A stretch of DNA of 64,000 nucleotides from assembly GCF_018613235.1 (NCBI RefSeq), contig NZ_JAGGQP010000016.1, positions 145,753-209,752 on the forward strand, given 5' to 3'. The notes under the pieces were generated by a model that was not told where the DNA came from, ran no database searches, and saw nothing but the letters and a program-made list of their open reading frames with translations. Source of the stretch: Bacillus sp. ISL-41 (lineage in GTDB: Bacteria; Bacillota; Bacilli; Bacillales; Cytobacillaceae). This document shows, in pieces, positions 1-10,032 of this stretch (within the stretch, counting starts at the first letter, position 1; every line of letters begins with the position of its first letter). The translations under genes were made by a program, and so were the position numbers.

Positions 1-107
1 GGCTATTGTATATAGAGGGTGATTGAACGGCAGAAATAAGTGGAGATATTCCGGTTAATTGCTTTAAATAGGATAAATTCCAACGATTTGAATGAAATAG
101 ACGGAAA

Positions 108-141
108 AACGACCCTTATTTTTAATGAAATAAGGGTCGTT
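108..141 (-). terminator. Rho-independent terminator after spmB
   Basis: A perfect 14-bp inverted repeat (AACGACCCTTATTT and its complement, 6-base loop) lies about 85 bases downstream of the spmB stop. Read on the minus strand it is followed by a short T run. It probably ends the dacB-spmA-spmB transcript. Bases 1-107 show nothing I can support. Confidence 0.75.
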
Positions 142-225
142 ACCAATTTAAACGGAATATTTCAGTTTATTGTCCCACACTATGAAACAAACTTTCAGTT
201 ATCGTACCCGCTTAAGGTATCTTCT

Positions 226-759
226 TTATTTTGAGAACATGAACGTGACTACGATAATAGCTGTTATGATGGCAACTGCGTCAGCAAGGAGACCGACTTT
301 GAGTGCGTCTCCCATTTTTTTAATCCCGACGGCTCCGAAATAAACGGTGAGGACATAGAACGTAGTGTCCGTACTTCCCTGAAGGGTGGCTGCAAGAGTT
401 CCGATAAAAGAATCAGGCCCATGGACACCAATCAGGTCGCTGGTAATTCCGAGTGCCGCTGTACCAGAGATCGGCCTGATCAGCGCAAGCGGAACTATTT
501 CTGCCGGTATCCCCACCATCTCAAGTCCAGGCCGCATCCAATTCACCATGACATCAAGTGCGCCTGACGCCCTGAAAACCGCAATGGCGACCATCATCCC
601 CACCAGGAAGGGCATGATGGAAACAGCCATTTTGATCCCTTCTTTGCCGCCTTCTACAAAGCTTTCATATGTGGGAACTTTTTTATACGTGCCATAAATC
701 AAGATAAAAGCGATCAAAACAGGGATGAACCATAGTGATATCGCAGATACAATTTCCAT
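226..759 (-). CDS. spmB: Spore maturation protein B
   Basis: The 177-residue hydrophobic protein has at least four membrane segments and the conserved 'GPDSFIGTLAATLQGSTDTTFY' type region near residues 112-135 (loop-gate nucleoside-recognition family). SpmB acts with SpmA in the developing spore; in B. subtilis loss of the pair gives spores with poor core dehydration and lower heat resistance. It follows spmA by 6 bases and is the last gene of the dacB-spmA-spmB unit, the order known from B. subtilis. Start chosen at ATG behind AAGGGGTAAATCAAA. Membrane location is inferred from composition; the exact transport role of the family is unsettled. Confidence 0.95.
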   Translation of the reverse strand: MEIVSAISLWFIPVLIAFILIYGTYKKVPTYESFVEGGKEGIKMAVSIMPFLVGMMVAIAVFRASGALDVMVNWMRPGLEMVGIPAEIVPLALIRPISGTAALGITSDLIGVHGPDSFIGTLAATLQGSTDTTFYVLTVYFGAVGIKKMGDALKVGLLADAVAIITAIIVVTFMFSK

Positions 760-765
760 TTTGAT

Positions 766-1353
766 TTACCCCTTCTTGCTTCTTCTATAGTAAAAGAAAC
801 GGTCTATTAATATCGCTGCAAAAGCAGAGACAGCAGTTGCCACAAGAGTCGGCCCAACTATATCTGTCGGGTTGGCGGAATCATAATTCATCCTTATCGC
901 GATAACAGTGGTTGGAATGAGGGTGATGCTTGCTGTGTTGATCGCAAGGAAAGTGATCATCGACCTGCTGGCTTCGTTTTTCCCATCATTCAACTTCTTT
1001 AGTTCTTCCATTGCCTTGATTCCCAGAGGTGTAGCAGCATTCCCAAGCCCAAACATATTCGCAATCATATTCGACAGTATGTAGCCCATCGCCGGGTGGC
1101 TGGCTGGGACTTCGGGAAACAACTTTGAAATCAAAGGCTTAAATAAAGATGAAAGCTTTGATAAAAGTCCAGAATCTTCCGCAATCCTCATCATCCCGAG
1201 CCAAAAAACAAGGATGCTGATCAATCCGATACTAAGTGTGATTGCTTCCTTAGCACCCGTAAAAACAGCCTCGTTCACCTCAGCCATTGTGCCATTCACC
1301 ATCGCAAAGCCAAGGCCAATTAAGATCATTACCACCCAGATATAGTTAACCAT
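766..1353 (-). CDS. spmA: Spore maturation protein A
   Basis: This 195-residue multi-spanning membrane protein carries the family hallmark 'NMFGLGNAATPLGIKAMEEL' (about residues 96-115) and a further conserved 'SMITFLAINTASITLIPTT' stretch. SpmA pairs with SpmB during late sporulation and contributes to spore core dehydration in B. subtilis. Its start overlaps the end of dacB by 8 bases and spmB follows after 6 bases, so the three genes should be translationally linked. The C-terminus is short and basic (YYRRSKKG). Confidence 0.95.
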   Translation of the reverse strand: MVNYIWVVMILIGLGFAMVNGTMAEVNEAVFTGAKEAITLSIGLISILVFWLGMMRIAEDSGLLSKLSSLFKPLISKLFPEVPASHPAMGYILSNMIANMFGLGNAATPLGIKAMEELKKLNDGKNEASRSMITFLAINTASITLIPTTVIAIRMNYDSANPTDIVGPTLVATAVSAFAAILIDRFFYYRRSKKG

Positions 1354-2482
1354 GATCCTGGACCCCTGCTATTGAGGTAAAAATATTTTTAAAAAGGTCG
1401 AAGAAGGAGTTTTTCTCTTTTTCCTCCACTTGGTAATAAACAGGTAAACTTGCAATCTGTTTACCATCTATAAAGACATTTGCCCGGCCTGCGATAGGAG
1501 TTCGAGTGTCCTCTCCGACTGGTGCCGCTTTTTTCAATCTATATTCCACTTTGACCAGGTCCTCTTCTTCTGAAGTGAGCGGGTATACAAATGAATGGTC
1601 CAGATAAACTTTATTTTTATAATCCGAACCCTTTATCCCTTTCACTTTACCTTTAGAAAGAATTTCCACGATGTCATAATTTGAAAATGCCGTTTCAAAC
1701 ATCTGGATGTGGTCATTCCAATCGTCAGGCGCATTGAGAGTGACTGCGATTAACTCAAAATCATCCTTTTGGGCGGTTGAGACCAAAGTTCTTTTCGCCC
1801 GTTTTGTATAACCAGTCTTTCCACCGGTGCTATATTTATATTTCTCTGTCAGAAGGCGGTTCTTATTTTTCCATACCCTGTCCCATGTTTCTGTTGGATT
1901 AGGAGCCCTGTGAATTTTTGTACCGGAAATCTCCTTATAAACCTCATTTTCCATTGCATACCGTGTAAGAAGAGCCATGTCATATGCTGTGGAAATGTGG
2001 TCCTCATGGTCATCCAACCCGTGGGGATTGGAGAAATGGGTATTTTCCATACCGATTTGCTGCGCTTTTTCGTTCATCAAGTAAGCAAATCCATCCAGAC
2101 TGCCGCCAACATATTCCGCGATTGCAACAGCAGCATCATTACCCGATCTCAGCATCAAACCATACACTAGATCCTCCAGCCTGATCTTTTCTCCCGGCTT
2201 CAAGTAAATGGAAGATCCTTCAGCACGAACAGCATTCTCGCTCACTTTCACCTTTTCATCCAATTTACCAGATTCTATCGCAAGAATGGCAGTCATGATT
2301 TTAGTGATACTGGCAATCCTGCTTACTCTGTGCGCATCTTTCTCAAATAACACCCTGCCAGATTCCTGTTCTATCAAAATAGCGCTTCGGGCACTTACCG
2401 ACACAGAAGCCTGCGCTGTTTGAGGAATGCTGTAGATCAACAGAGTGACAATTAACAATAACTTCATCCCAATCCTTTTCAT
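1346..2482 (-). CDS. dacB: D-alanyl-D-alanine carboxypeptidase DacB (spore cortex, PBP5*)
   Basis: A serine-type penicillin-binding protein of 378 residues that trims the terminal D-Ala of stem peptides and so controls cross-linking in the spore cortex. It has a signal peptide after MKRIGMKLLLIVTLL, the catalytic S-x-x-K (ITKI preceded by S, 'SITK'), S-G-N ('RSGNDAA') and K-T-G ('GGKTGYTKRAK') motifs in the right order, and a C-terminal PBP5-C domain. I start it at 2482 because a longer open frame upstream lacks a ribosome-binding site and a signal peptide follows this ATG directly. In B. subtilis dacB is sigma-E controlled; no promoter was assigned here. Position upstream of spmAB supports the cortex-specific paralogue over dacA. 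Confidence 0.94.
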   Translation of the reverse strand: MKRIGMKLLLIVTLLIYSIPQTAQASVSVSARSAILIEQESGRVLFEKDAHRVSRIASITKIMTAILAIESGKLDEKVKVSENAVRAEGSSIYLKPGEKIRLEDLVYGLMLRSGNDAAVAIAEYVGGSLDGFAYLMNEKAQQIGMENTHFSNPHGLDDHEDHISTAYDMALLTRYAMENEVYKEISGTKIHRAPNPTETWDRVWKNKNRLLTEKYKYSTGGKTGYTKRAKRTLVSTAQKDDFELIAVTLNAPDDWNDHIQMFETAFSNYDIVEILSKGKVKGIKGSDYKNKVYLDHSFVYPLTSEEEDLVKVEYRLKKAAPVGEDTRTPIAGRANVFIDGKQIASLPVYYQVEEKEKNSFFDLFKNIFTSIAGVQDHG

Positions 2483-2665
2483 TGACAGACCCTCGTCTCC
2501 TTTGGCAGTTTGTACAAGTTTATGCAGGACAAGGAGTGTTATGACACAAATTGGAGGACGAGAACAGCGGCGAGTTGAATATTTCCCTGAATTTGAGCAA
2601 GCCAGACAGCCAATTTCCAAATAAAAAGGGAACAGCCAGTTAAATAGCTGTTCCCGTGGTAATCA

Positions 2666-3154
2666 TTATCTTGATTGAAGCATTTTTGTCCGATAATCTG
2701 TTTCGTAATATTCAAGTTCTTCGCGGGCTCTCTGAAAACCACTTTCAAGGCTGACCATAAGTTCGTTTAATTCAGCCGGCACTTGCTGCCTGAACTTGAT
2801 TGCATTTTTTCCAGTATAAGCAGCTCTGCTGTCCTCATACCATGCATCGTTTTTAGGAGAGAAGAATTCTTCAATGCACTGATAGTAGATTCGGTAGAGC
2901 GTCTTCTCAGCTGCCGGCTTTGAAAAGACTTCTGCCTGCAGAATCACCCTGCACGCATCCAGGCCTTCATCACAGTATACAGCAAGCTTTCGAAGGCTTG
3001 AAAGAATCGTTTTATTGTATTCTTCATCTGATGGCTGCCCTTGTTTTAGTTTTTCAAGGGTTGTTTGATTCAGGTAGTTCTCCAGCTTCATTACGGTATC
3101 CGCCAGAAATCCCCTTACTTCCTCGATTTGTGTTTTTACGATTGTATTTCCCAA
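2666..3154 (-). CDS. ypuI: YpuI-like protein (DUF3907)
   Basis: A 162-residue soluble, mostly helical protein. It matches the B. subtilis YpuI family by the N-terminus 'GNTIVKTQ', the central 'VYCDEGLDACRVIL' segment and the C-terminal 'REELEYYETDYRT'. Function is unknown; the location next to dacB/spmAB and scpAB is the conserved one. I choose the TTG at 3154, which sits 6 bases behind GGGGGTG, over an upstream ATG at 3250 because the extra 32 residues are basic and have no counterpart in the family as I recall it. Confidence 0.85.
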   Translation of the reverse strand: MGNTIVKTQIEEVRGFLADTVMKLENYLNQTTLEKLKQGQPSDEEYNKTILSSLRKLAVYCDEGLDACRVILQAEVFSKPAAEKTLYRIYYQCIEEFFSPKNDAWYEDSRAAYTGKNAIKFRQQVPAELNELMVSLESGFQRAREELEYYETDYRTKMLQSR

Positions 3155-3315
3155 ATTGACACCCCCACTGGATTTTAACCATTTCACCTTCGACGTTGCT
3201 TCTTTGCGACGGACTTTCCTAGTCGATTCAATTCTGGAATTGGGTTTCATTAAAGTGAATTCCCGCGACCACGAATCTTAAAAGTCTGAGAGTAAAGACA
3301 ACAAAGTTAACGAAA

Positions 3316-3735
3316 CTATATCGGCTGGATAATATAATCCAAGGGAGAGCGCACTTCAAAGCTGCCTTTTTGCTCGATGCCTTCGTATATCCCAGGTACC
3401 TTGCTATAATCCAGACCTTTGAAAATATCCGCGAACTCTCTCTGTTCATTTATATATACCCTTTTACGATGGCGATATCCCGGATTTTTCAATAAGGCAG
3501 CTAATGCCACCAAATCCCTCATATATACTTCCTTGCTTCCGGTGTTGAAGATTGGATCCTGTTCAAATGGAGTGACACTTCCAGCTAACTCATCAAAATA
3601 CCTCACATAAAGGACATGCAGGGTTTTCTCCTTGCCTTCTTCCACAAATGTTACTTCGCTTCGGTTGAAAAAATCCTCCGAGGTGTTTGATTTTTCTTTT
3701 TCAAGTTCATAACCAATACATTGCTTTATAAGCAT
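3316..3735 (-). CDS. Hypothetical protein between ypuI and scpB
   Basis: The open frame gives 139 residues beginning MLIKQCIGYELEKEK. A strong GGGAGGAA site lies 6 bases in front of the ATG at 3735. The protein is soluble, charged and rich in aromatic residues, with a segment 'VRYFDELAGSVTPFEQDP' and a basic stretch 'GYRHRKRVYINEQRE'. I do not recognise a family. B. subtilis has no gene I recall in this slot, so it may be a lineage-specific insertion between ypuI and scpB. Good ribosome-binding site and codon-like composition support that it is real. Confidence 0.7.
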   Translation of the reverse strand: MLIKQCIGYELEKEKSNTSEDFFNRSEVTFVEEGKEKTLHVLYVRYFDELAGSVTPFEQDPIFNTGSKEVYMRDLVALAALLKNPGYRHRKRVYINEQREFADIFKGLDYSKVPGIYEGIEQKGSFEVRSPLDYIIQPI

Positions 3736-3880
3736 GGTATTCCTCCCGTTGGACATTCATTCTAAAATTGTTATGTAGAAAGAAATGCTTTTGAAAGATG
3801 CCAGCATTCTGGCACTCGTCCTGCATTTCTCAAATAATTATTTTGATTTTATCATAAATTCCAAACTTTGTGCACAAAAG

Positions 3881-4474
3881 CTATTGATCCGTCTCCATTG
3901 TTTCCTGGAATTTCTCAAAGAATAAATCTGCGTCGTCCTGCAATTCGTCATCCTCAATATGATCAGGAAGCGGAGGCAGTTCACTTATATTTTTCAATCC
4001 GAAATAATCGAGAAATTCTTTAGTCGTTCCATATAAAATGGCCCGTCCCGTTCCTTCTGCTCTTCCAACTTCTTTTATCAAAGCCCTTGATGACAGAGTA
4101 TGAAGAGGTCTTTCCGTTTTTACCCCGCGGATCTCCTCGATTTCAGCCCTTGTAATTGGCTGCTTATAGGCTACAATCGCCAAAGTTTCAAGTGCTGCTT
4201 GTGACAAGTGCGCGGTTCCAGGAGATTCCACAAGCTTTTTTAAGTAATCGGCATGTTCTTTTTTCGTGGCCAGCTGGTATACTCCAGCGAGCTGAACGAC
4301 TGTTATTCCGCGGTTTTCGTCATCTTCATAATCCTGCTGAAGTCCGGTAACAATTTCATTTGCCTGGATTTCATCTACTTCAAGTACAGCTGTTATTTGC
4401 TTCATGCTCAATCCTTCATCACCTGCGGCAAACAGGAGGCTCTCCAATATTCCTTTCCACTTCACTATTCCCAC
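3881..4474 (-). CDS. scpB: Segregation and condensation protein B
   Basis: ScpB is the kite subunit of the SMC-ScpAB condensin that organises and separates newly replicated chromosomes. The 197-residue product has two winged-helix domains; the diagnostic stretch is '[28 protein letters not shown]' near residues 94-121, followed by '[15 protein letters not shown]'. The C-terminus is very acidic, as in relatives. The gene follows scpA after 4 bases and surely shares its transcript. Family identity is clear from the motif and the partner gene. Confidence 0.96.
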   Translation of the reverse strand: MGIVKWKGILESLLFAAGDEGLSMKQITAVLEVDEIQANEIVTGLQQDYEDDENRGITVVQLAGVYQLATKKEHADYLKKLVESPGTAHLSQAALETLAIVAYKQPITRAEIEEIRGVKTERPLHTLSSRALIKEVGRAEGTGRAILYGTTKEFLDYFGLKNISELPPLPDHIEDDELQDDADLFFEKFQETMETDQ

Positions 4475-4478
4475 GCCC

Positions 4479-5225
4479 TTACTCCTTTCTGGCTGTCATA
4501 TATATTTCTGCAAAGTTCTGCTCTTGTTCTATGTCGATTTCTTTCCGTTTGATCAACTCTAGAATTGCCAGGAATGTAACAACAATATGCTCTCGGTCAG
4601 ATTCAGGAAACAAGTCATAGAACTTTTTCCTTTCGCCGCTTTCTTTCAGGAAGCTGAGTACCTCGTCCATCCTTTTTTCAATGGAAATTTCCTGACGGGC
4701 AATTTTGGTTGAAATGGGCCTTTGCAGCTTCTTCCTTCTTAAAAGTTTTTGAAATGCACCTAGCATGTCATACAAAGAGATATTCAAGTCGGTATTTTCA
4801 CCCTTAATTTCATGGGCATATTCAGTTAGGTCACTAGGAGGTTTGGTGTACATAAGACCCCGTTCCTCCTCAAGGGATTTAAGATCACTTGCTGCCTCTT
4901 TGAATTTTTTATATTCAATCAATCTCTCCACGAGTTCATTTCGCGGATCCCCATCATCATCAAATTCAAAATCATCTTCCAGTTCTTCTTCATGCTTAGG
5001 GAGAAGCATCTTGCTTTTAATTGCTAACAGCGTCGCTGCCATCACGAGATATTCACTTGCGACATCAAGCTGCAATTCCTTCATCGCATGGATGTACATT
5101 AAATATTGTTCCGTTATTTCCGCTACCGGTATATCGTAAATATCAATCTCCAAACGATTGATCAAGTGCAGAAGTAAATCCAAAGGACCCTCAAAGGCCT
5201 CGATTTTCACGTTATATTGCATCAT
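4479..5225 (-). CDS. scpA: Segregation and condensation protein A
   Basis: ScpA is the kleisin that bridges the SMC dimer. The N-terminal domain begins '[39 protein letters not shown]', a textbook ScpA start, followed by an acidic central linker ([13 protein letters not shown], about residues 80-92) and a C-terminal winged helix that binds the SMC head. Length 248 fits the family. Start set at the ATG at 5225 behind GGTGGGAA; the next codon is also ATG. It heads an scpA-scpB pair and no upstream gene is co-directional within 3 kb. Confidence 0.96.
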   Translation of the reverse strand: MMQYNVKIEAFEGPLDLLLHLINRLEIDIYDIPVAEITEQYLMYIHAMKELQLDVASEYLVMAATLLAIKSKMLLPKHEEELEDDFEFDDDGDPRNELVERLIEYKKFKEAASDLKSLEEERGLMYTKPPSDLTEYAHEIKGENTDLNISLYDMLGAFQKLLRRKKLQRPISTKIARQEISIEKRMDEVLSFLKESGERKKFYDLFPESDREHIVVTFLAILELIKRKEIDIEQEQNFAEIYMTARKE

Positions 5226-5422
5226 TTCCCACCAAAATTCCTATATTGAACTGCATCATTATATAAGTATAGTAGATAAACTTCATGTTATCCATTACTA
5301 ATTTACATCGTTAAAACTGAAGTCTTTATTATAAATAGCACAACCGCCCAAACCTTTCCCCCTGTTGCTGCATATGCTGAAAATGAATACTAGGCTATTT
5401 CACTATTAGGAGGTTATGTTAA

Positions 5423-5518
5423 ATGTCTGATGGAAAAGGTTATGGATACGGAGCAGGCTTCGCATTAATTGTCGTGCTTTTCATTTTGCTCATCATCGTT
5501 GGTGCTGCCTGGTTATAA
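5423..5518 (+). CDS. YjcZ-type small sporulation membrane peptide
   Basis: A 31-residue peptide: a glycine/tyrosine-rich head (MSDGKGYGYGAGF) followed by one hydrophobic segment ending in W-L. This is the pattern of the YjcZ/YczC family of very small Bacillus proteins linked to sporulation. AGGAGG lies 9 bases before the ATG and a terminator follows directly, so it is a monocistronic gene. It is too short for most gene callers. The sporulation role is inferred from the family only. Confidence 0.85.
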   Translation: MSDGKGYGYGAGFALIVVLFILLIIVGAAWL

Positions 5519-5537
5519 GCCAGTACCAAAGACGAAG

Positions 5538-5563
5538 ATGCCCGGCACCAGCCGGGCATTTTT
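5538..5563 (+). terminator. Terminator after the YjcZ-type gene
   Basis: A 9-bp GC-rich stem (ATGCCCGGC, loop ACCA, GCCGGGCAT) followed by TTTTT, 20 bases after the stop codon of the small peptide gene. Confidence 0.9.
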
Positions 5564-5646
5564 ATATTTGGCTGATTGCAACCGCTGCTTTTTATCTTTT
5601 AATTGAATATATGCTAAGCTAGTAGTACTTGATAGGGGGTAATTTC

Positions 5647-6174
5647 ATGACAAAATATCCAATATCCTATATACAATATCTCGCTCATTTCCACGGAGAC
5701 AGGGATTATTTTGAATGTCACGAAATCCTGGAAGAATATTGGAAAGCGACAGATTCCGGCAATAAAAAATCCATCTGGGTTGCATTGATCCTGTTGGCAG
5801 TATCAAATTACCACCATCGCCGTAAAAATTTTTCCGGTGCAACAAGGACTTTAATTAAAGCGATGGAGATCTTTGCAGATGACAAGGAAGCGACAAGCCG
5901 TTTGGGGATCGATCCTGAACTTTTGTATGGCACACTTGATAAAAGAAAGGAAGACTTGCTAAACAGACTTCCATACACCAGCTTTAACCTGCCTGTATGT
6001 GATTCCGAGCTTAAAAAGCTTTGCCATGAAGAATGCAGGAAAAATGGTTTTACATGGGGAGCAAGCAGCGATCTGCAAAATCCCGATTTAATCCATCGAC
6101 ACTCAACACGTGACCGAACTGATGTGATTTCAGACCGGCGGATGGCTCTCGAGGAAAGGAAAAACAGAGAATAA
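5647..6174 (+). CDS. ypuF: DUF309 family protein YpuF
   Basis: The 175-residue product carries the DUF309 core near its N-terminus: 'FHGDRDYFECHEILEEYWK' and 'VALILLAVSNYHHRRKNFSGA'. This conserved H-E and Y-H-H-R-x-N pattern defines the family; its function is unknown. ATG at 5647 has GGGGGT 6 bases upstream; a further upstream in-frame start lacks a site. In B. subtilis ypuF precedes scpA on the same strand, whereas here it runs opposite to scpA and converges on ribT, so a local inversion may have occurred relative to that species. Confidence 0.85.
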   Translation: MTKYPISYIQYLAHFHGDRDYFECHEILEEYWKATDSGNKKSIWVALILLAVSNYHHRRKNFSGATRTLIKAMEIFADDKEATSRLGIDPELLYGTLDKRKEDLLNRLPYTSFNLPVCDSELKKLCHEECRKNGFTWGASSDLQNPDLIHRHSTRDRTDVISDRRMALEERKNRE

Positions 6175-6189
6175 TAAAAGGCAGCTGGA

Positions 6190-6576
<387 letters not shown>

Positions 6577-6797
6577 TCATTGTGGTTTGACAATAATAAT
6601 GGAATGAAAACAGAACTATTTTTCCCATATCCCATTTAATTTAAACCCTATCTTCCCTTAAAATGGAATCGAAGAAAATTACATGTAAAAACCCTATTTT
6701 GATACTATATGTTTTTCCTCAATTTATGGTTCTTCATTTAATTCAATTGATAATATCATACATAATCTCTAACGATACTTCAAATTTTTTCAGAAAC

Positions 6798-6893
6798 CTA
6801 TTGTCCTGGTACGATAAAAAACCAGTAATAAGCTCCCCAGCCAATAGACATTAAAAGTAATAATGCGAATAACAGCCAGTTGTTCTTTCTCAA
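6798..6893 (-). CDS. Possible 31-residue membrane peptide
   Basis: A TTG start at 6893, 5 bases after GGGAGGG, opens a frame of 31 codons: a basic head (MRKNN), one long hydrophobic helix (WLLFALLLLMSIGWGAYYWF) and a short tail ending PGQ. The positive-inside single-helix layout and the good ribosome-binding site suggest a real small membrane protein. I know no family name for it. It stands alone between ribT and lysA, and the rest of 6568-6972 is very AT-rich with no other supported feature. Confidence 0.5.
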   Translation of the reverse strand: MRKNNWLLFALLLLMSIGWGAYYWFFIVPGQ

Positions 6894-6972
6894 ACGGAAT
6901 CCCTCCCAATCTGTAATTTTACAACAAGACCGGGTTTTTAGCCAACGAAGTAGATTTTCACTTCTTATCTTG

Positions 6973-6999
6973 TAAAAAAAGCTGCGGGAGAGCAGCTTT
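6973..6999 (-). terminator. Terminator overlapping the lysA stop codon
   Basis: On the minus strand AAGCTGC and GCAGCTT form a stem around TCTCCC, then a run of seven T. The stem begins inside the last bases of lysA. Confidence 0.85.
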
Positions 7000-8317
7000 A
7001 ATTTTTCACCTTTTCTTTGAAAGGAAGATCTAATTTTACCATATCTTCAAATGTTTCACGGCGAACGACGAGGGTATCCTTTGAATCTTCCAGGAAAACC
7101 ACCGCTGGTCTTGGAAGGCGATTATAATTATTCGCCATTGAATACCCATAGGCACCTGTACAAAAAACAGCCAGAAGGTCACGGTCTCCAGCCTTTGGCA
7201 GCGGGAGGTCCCAAATCAGCATATCTCCAGATTCACAGCATTTCCCGGCAATCGATACAGTCTCTTCAGGTTTGTCCATGACTCTGTTTGCAAGCACTGC
7301 TTCATATTTAGCCTGGTACAAGGCTGGGCGAATATTATCGCTCATCCCTCCATCGACAGCTACGTACTGACGAATATTCGGTACGTCCTTTCGTGAACCA
7401 ACGCGGTAAAGGGTCGTACCAGCATCCCCGACAAGAGAACGACCGGGCTCTATCCAAATTTCCGGCATATTCATCGAATAGTGAGAAGCTTGCTTTTTCA
7501 CTTCCGCAATGATTTCTTCAACATATTGAGCTGCCGGTATTGGGTCATCTTCGTCTGTATAGCGAATTCCAAATCCACCGCCAAGATTGAGGACTTTGGA
7601 CTCGAAAGACAGATCCGTTTTCCACTGATTAAGCTTTTCAAAAATTTTCTGTGCCGCCAGGATGAATCCTGTTGTTTCGAAAATCTGTGAACCAATATGG
7701 CAATGCAGTCCAAGAACTTCGAAATTTTTGTTATCAAGACAAAGTTTCAAAGCCGCTTCAGCCTGTCCGTTCTGTAAATCAAATCCAAACTTCGAATCTT
7801 CCTGTCCTGTTAAAATATAGTCATGTGTATGGGCTTCAATGCCAGGTGTCACTCGTAATAAAACCTTGATCACCGCAGTCTTTTCTTTGCAAATATCCTT
7901 GAGCATGTCCAATTCATAAAAGTTATCGACAACGATGCAGCCAATATTATGTTCTATGGCCATGATCAGCTCATCCCGGCTTTTGTTGTTGCCATGGAAA
8001 TGAATTTTTTCTGTCGGGAAGCCAGCAGCAAGTGCCGTATAAAGCTCTCCGCCAGAAACGACGTCTAGTGAAAGATCTTCTTCAGCTGCCAATTGCACCA
8101 TTGCCACTGTTGAGAAAGCTTTACTCGCATACGCTACTTGAGCAGTTATACCAGCATTCTCGAATGTTTTTTTAAACGCTCTTGCCCGTTCCCTGATCAA
8201 GGCAACGTCATAAACGTACAGCGGGGTTCCATACTTTTCAGCCAATTGGATTGTATCAACACCGCCAATTTCCAAGTGCCCCAGTCGATTAACTTTTGCA
8301 GTTCCATGAAATTCCAT
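6998..8317 (-). CDS. lysA: Diaminopimelate decarboxylase
   Basis: LysA converts meso-diaminopimelate to L-lysine, the last step of lysine synthesis, using pyridoxal phosphate. The 439-residue protein has the PLP lysine in 'AYASKAFST' (about residue 65), the glycine-rich phosphate-binding 'LNLGGGFGIRY', 'EPGRSLVGDAG', and the partner-subunit active site 'GKCCESGD'. It begins with the usual 'LYVYDVALIRERARAF'. It lies downstream of spoVAF as in B. subtilis, where read-through from the forespore operon is known, but here a strong terminator separates them. Confidence 0.97.
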   Translation of the reverse strand: MEFHGTAKVNRLGHLEIGGVDTIQLAEKYGTPLYVYDVALIRERARAFKKTFENAGITAQVAYASKAFSTVAMVQLAAEEDLSLDVVSGGELYTALAAGFPTEKIHFHGNNKSRDELIMAIEHNIGCIVVDNFYELDMLKDICKEKTAVIKVLLRVTPGIEAHTHDYILTGQEDSKFGFDLQNGQAEAALKLCLDNKNFEVLGLHCHIGSQIFETTGFILAAQKIFEKLNQWKTDLSFESKVLNLGGGFGIRYTDEDDPIPAAQYVEEIIAEVKKQASHYSMNMPEIWIEPGRSLVGDAGTTLYRVGSRKDVPNIRQYVAVDGGMSDNIRPALYQAKYEAVLANRVMDKPEETVSIAGKCCESGDMLIWDLPLPKAGDRDLLAVFCTGAYGYSMANNYNRLPRPAVVFLEDSKDTLVVRRETFEDMVKLDLPFKEKVKN

Positions 8318-8442
8318 GTTGTCCCCTCATCCCTTGCCAATTAAAATCATTGTTCAAATATAATTTTTCATTGTTCAGTTAATTCAGCCATAATTTGTCC
8401 TATGGCTGTGTGAAACCCTGAAATCCTGTCCCGAAAAATGAT

Positions 8443-8485
8443 AAATAAATAGACAGTTCATCTGATGAACTGTCTATTTATTTTT
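8443..8485 (-). terminator. Long perfect hairpin after spoVAF
   Basis: An almost uninterrupted palindrome of about 19 bp per arm (AAATAAATAGACAGTTCAT, loop CTG) with T runs on either side sits 70 bases downstream of spoVAF. It should stop the spoVA transcript ahead of lysA. The remaining intergenic bases to lysA hold no other clear element. Confidence 0.85.
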
Positions 8486-8553
8486 CGCTTTAAGTCTTTA
8501 GTAAATTAAAAACACTTTACCATAATCTGAGGGAACGTGCAATTGCAACCTTG

Positions 8554-10032
8554 TCATGATTTTGATGGCTGCTTGTAGCGGTTTCGGGCATGGACAATGC
8601 TAGGCCTGATTTTCGAACCTGGCACAGCCCTCCTGATCAATATCTGCATAAAGGCGATAGGGTGAAAAGGAATGAATGGCCACAGATAAGGAGTGTTCAA
8701 GGACTTGATACTGGCAAGCAGCAGCAGCCAGGCCGTGGTTCCTGCCACAAACCCCGGAACATGGAATATAGCAGTCGAAATCAACAGGAATACCCTTCCT
8801 ATTTTGTTCGCTATACTAAGTTCATAACTTGGTGTCGCATAAGTTCCGATTGCCGCAACAGCCACATAAAGAATGACTTCTGGCACGAACAACCCTACAT
8901 CGATGGCGATTTGCCCGATCAGGACTGCAGCGATTAAACCCATTGCAGTGGAAAGCGGTGTCGGCGTATGAATGGCCGCCATCCTCAGGAACTCAATCCC
9001 TCCATCTGCTAGCATGATTTGCAAAAAGATCGGGATGTTGGAGTCTTCATTAGGCCCGATAAATGAAATTTTATCAGGCAGAAGATCGGGATTCTGAACA
9101 AATAAGTACCATAACGGCAAAAGTAATAGTGATGCGAGCACCCCAAGGAATCGTATCCAGCGTACCATTGTCCCGACACCAGGTGATTGCCTGTACTCTT
9201 CGGCATGCTGAAGATGGTGGAAATAGGTCGTTGGTGTAATGATGACGCTTGGAGATGTATCAACATAAATAAGGACATGTCCTTCTAGCAGATGGGTCGC
9301 CGCTACATCGGCACGCTCCGTATACCTTACCAGCGGGTATGGGTTATAGCCTTGTTTCACCAAAAATTCTTCAATTGTTTTATCGGCCATCGTGATGCCA
9401 TCGATCTTAATAGCCTGCAGTTCTTTTTTGATGACTTTGATCAAATCAGGGTTAGCGATATCTTTTATATAGCCAATCGCAACGTCTGATTTCGACCTTT
9501 CGCCTACCTTCATCATTTCAAAGCGCAGATTCTCATCCCTGATCCGCCTTCTTGTCAACGCTGTATTGACGATGATATTTTCAACAAAGCCGTCACGGGA
9601 TCCGCGCACAACCTTTTCTGTATCAGGCTCCTGTGGCTGTCTACCAGGGTAGCTTCTGACATCAACCACTAATCCTATGCGTTCACCCTCAACCAATATA
9701 ACAATGAGTCCCGAGAGAACTTGATCAACTAGCTCATCCATCGTTTTGATCTTGTCTACAGACTGGTGGGTAATCCGATTCTCGACAATCTCTTGCAAAT
9801 GTGTAGAAAGTTTCTCGTTATCATTGATGTCCACCAATTCTTCAACAATATGTACGATGAAGCTAGTATCGCACAAACCATTCACATAATAAAAATGGAC
9901 ATTCTTTTTAAGGATTTTCAGTTTCCTGACTCCAAGGTCAAAACTGGCTTCCAGGCCAACGTGTTCTTTCATATATTTTTCAGCGTCGTCCAATGATTGC
10001 GGGATGGGCAGCTTGTCATTGTTCTTTGGCAT
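8554..10032 (-). CDS. spoVAF: Spore germination protein SpoVAF (GerA family)
   Basis: A 492-residue homologue of GerA-type germinant receptor A subunits, made in the forespore and placed in the spore inner membrane. The soluble N-terminal half includes '[14 protein letters not shown]' and '[38 protein letters not shown]', the classic GerA signature with R-x-x-x-E/P-E-x-E-x-x-x-R-G. Five or so membrane helices follow. The start at 10032 has GGAG 8 bases upstream; a longer frame starts at 10050. It overlaps the end of spoVAEA by 17 bases. In B. subtilis SpoVAF, with FigP, acts as an ion channel that amplifies germination. Confidence 0.95.
   Translation of the reverse strand: MPKNNDKLPIPQSLDDAEKYMKEHVGLEASFDLGVRKLKILKKNVHFYYVNGLCDTSFIVHIVEELVDINDNEKLSTHLQEIVENRITHQSVDKIKTMDELVDQVLSGLIVILVEGERIGLVVDVRSYPGRQPQEPDTEKVVRGSRDGFVENIIVNTALTRRRIRDENLRFEMMKVGERSKSDVAIGYIKDIANPDLIKVIKKELQAIKIDGITMADKTIEEFLVKQGYNPYPLVRYTERADVAATHLLEGHVLIYVDTSPSVIITPTTYFHHLQHAEEYRQSPGVGTMVRWIRFLGVLASLLLLPLWYLFVQNPDLLPDKISFIGPNEDSNIPIFLQIMLADGGIEFLRMAAIHTPTPLSTAMGLIAAVLIGQIAIDVGLFVPEVILYVAVAAIGTYATPSYELSIANKIGRVFLLISTAIFHVPGFVAGTTAWLLLLASIKSLNTPYLWPFIPFHPIAFMQILIRRAVPGSKIRPSIVHARNRYKQPSKS

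Noticed and set aside
6663..6854. 63-codon plus-strand frame between ribT and lysA
   Set aside because: Very AT-rich, no ribosome-binding site, and overlaps the better-supported small membrane peptide on the other strand.
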